Source: Clostridia bacterium (lineage in GTDB: Bacteria; Bacillota_A; Clostridia; Oscillospirales; Acutalibacteraceae). Taken from it: a stretch of DNA of 5,254 nt. This document shows, piece after piece, positions 5,175-5,254 of the stretch. The number at the start of each line of letters is the position of its first letter. Positions within the stretch are counted from its first letter, which is position 1. The position numbers and the translations under genes are program-made. The stretch lies in assembly GCA_017503305.1 (NCBI GenBank), contig JAFVTJ010000015.1:1-5254 (forward strand), read 5' to 3'. The notes beneath the pieces were generated by a model. The model saw only the letters and a program-made list of their open reading frames with translations, had not been told where the DNA came from and searched no databases.

Positions 5175-5254
5175 ATGGGAAAAAGGCGAATTAGGAAAAA
5201 ACAAATTTTAAAATACGGCGTTATTGCGCTCTTAATGGTTTTTTTCATTGGCAC
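5175..5254 (+). CDS. N-terminus of a membrane or secreted protein (partial)
   Basis: An ATG at 5175 is preceded by AGGGAG (5161-5166) at 8 bases. The 26 complete codons before the window edge read MGKRRIRKKQILKYG followed by VIALLMVFFIG. This is a strongly basic cytoplasmic start leading into a hydrophobic helix, meaning an N-terminal membrane anchor or signal sequence. It begins 25 bases after the surface-protein stop with no terminator between, so it belongs to the same unit. A LytR-CpsA-Psr ligase, a sortase or a polysaccharide assembly protein would all fit the context and this topology, but the visible part contains no diagnostic motif and I do not assign one. Confidence 0.75.
   Translation, partial: MGKRRIRKKQILKYGVIALLMVFFIG

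Noticed and set aside
1..5254. CRISPR arrays, tRNA or rRNA genes, insertion sequences
   Set aside because: No regularly spaced repeats, no tRNA-like cloverleaf or rRNA sequence, and no transposase or terminal inverted repeats were seen.

Overview
The window looks like a chromosomal segment of a low-to-moderate GC Gram-positive bacterium, most likely a member of the Clostridia (Bacillota). Three things point there: AGGAGG-like ribosome binding sites before almost every gene, strong TTGCAN-N17-TATAAT-type promoters with A/T-rich spacers, and the gene families themselves. Those families are a BcrA-type ABC exporter, a Gram-positive split tyrosine kinase with its adaptor and PHP phosphatase, and a secreted protein with a sortase-like C-terminal sorting signal. 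The assignment below phylum is inference. All convincing genes lie on the + strand.

Layout. Bases 1-85 hold the last codons of an unidentified protein with a CxxC pair. An intergenic stretch (86-229) carries a good promoter (164-192) and an inverted repeat overlapping its -10 box. A two-gene ABC transporter operon follows (230-1995, ATGA overlap). The ATPase has the glutamate-substituted Q-loop ('E-loop') of BcrA/LanF peptide-resistance exporters, and the permease has about six membrane segments. A strong bipartite hairpin with a T-tract (1999-2047) ends this unit.

A second transcription unit begins at a near-consensus extended -10 promoter (2062-2090), possibly with a second start at a TATAAT at 2138-2143 next to a TTGTACAA palindrome. 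It encodes, in order: a Wzz/CpsC-type membrane adaptor (2197-2976), a CpsD-type BY-kinase (2983-3750) with nine C-terminal tyrosines, a CpsB/YwqE-type PHP-family tyrosine phosphatase (GTG start, 3747-4436), a signal-peptide-bearing surface protein with an SPQTE motif and C-terminal membrane helix (4481-5149), and the start of another membrane protein (5175 onward, cut by the window edge). No terminator is visible between these genes, so they probably form one operon that continues beyond the window.

How the genes work together. In the second unit the adaptor activates the kinase at the membrane, the kinase phosphorylates its own tyrosine tail, and the phosphatase reverses this. In known systems the cycle controls chain length or export of capsule or exopolysaccharide. 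No glycosyltransferase, flippase or polymerase is visible here, so the polysaccharide role rests on the three regulatory genes. The small anchored surface protein in the same unit is the least expected component. The ABC operon is probably a separate cell-envelope defence or export function that happens to be adjacent.
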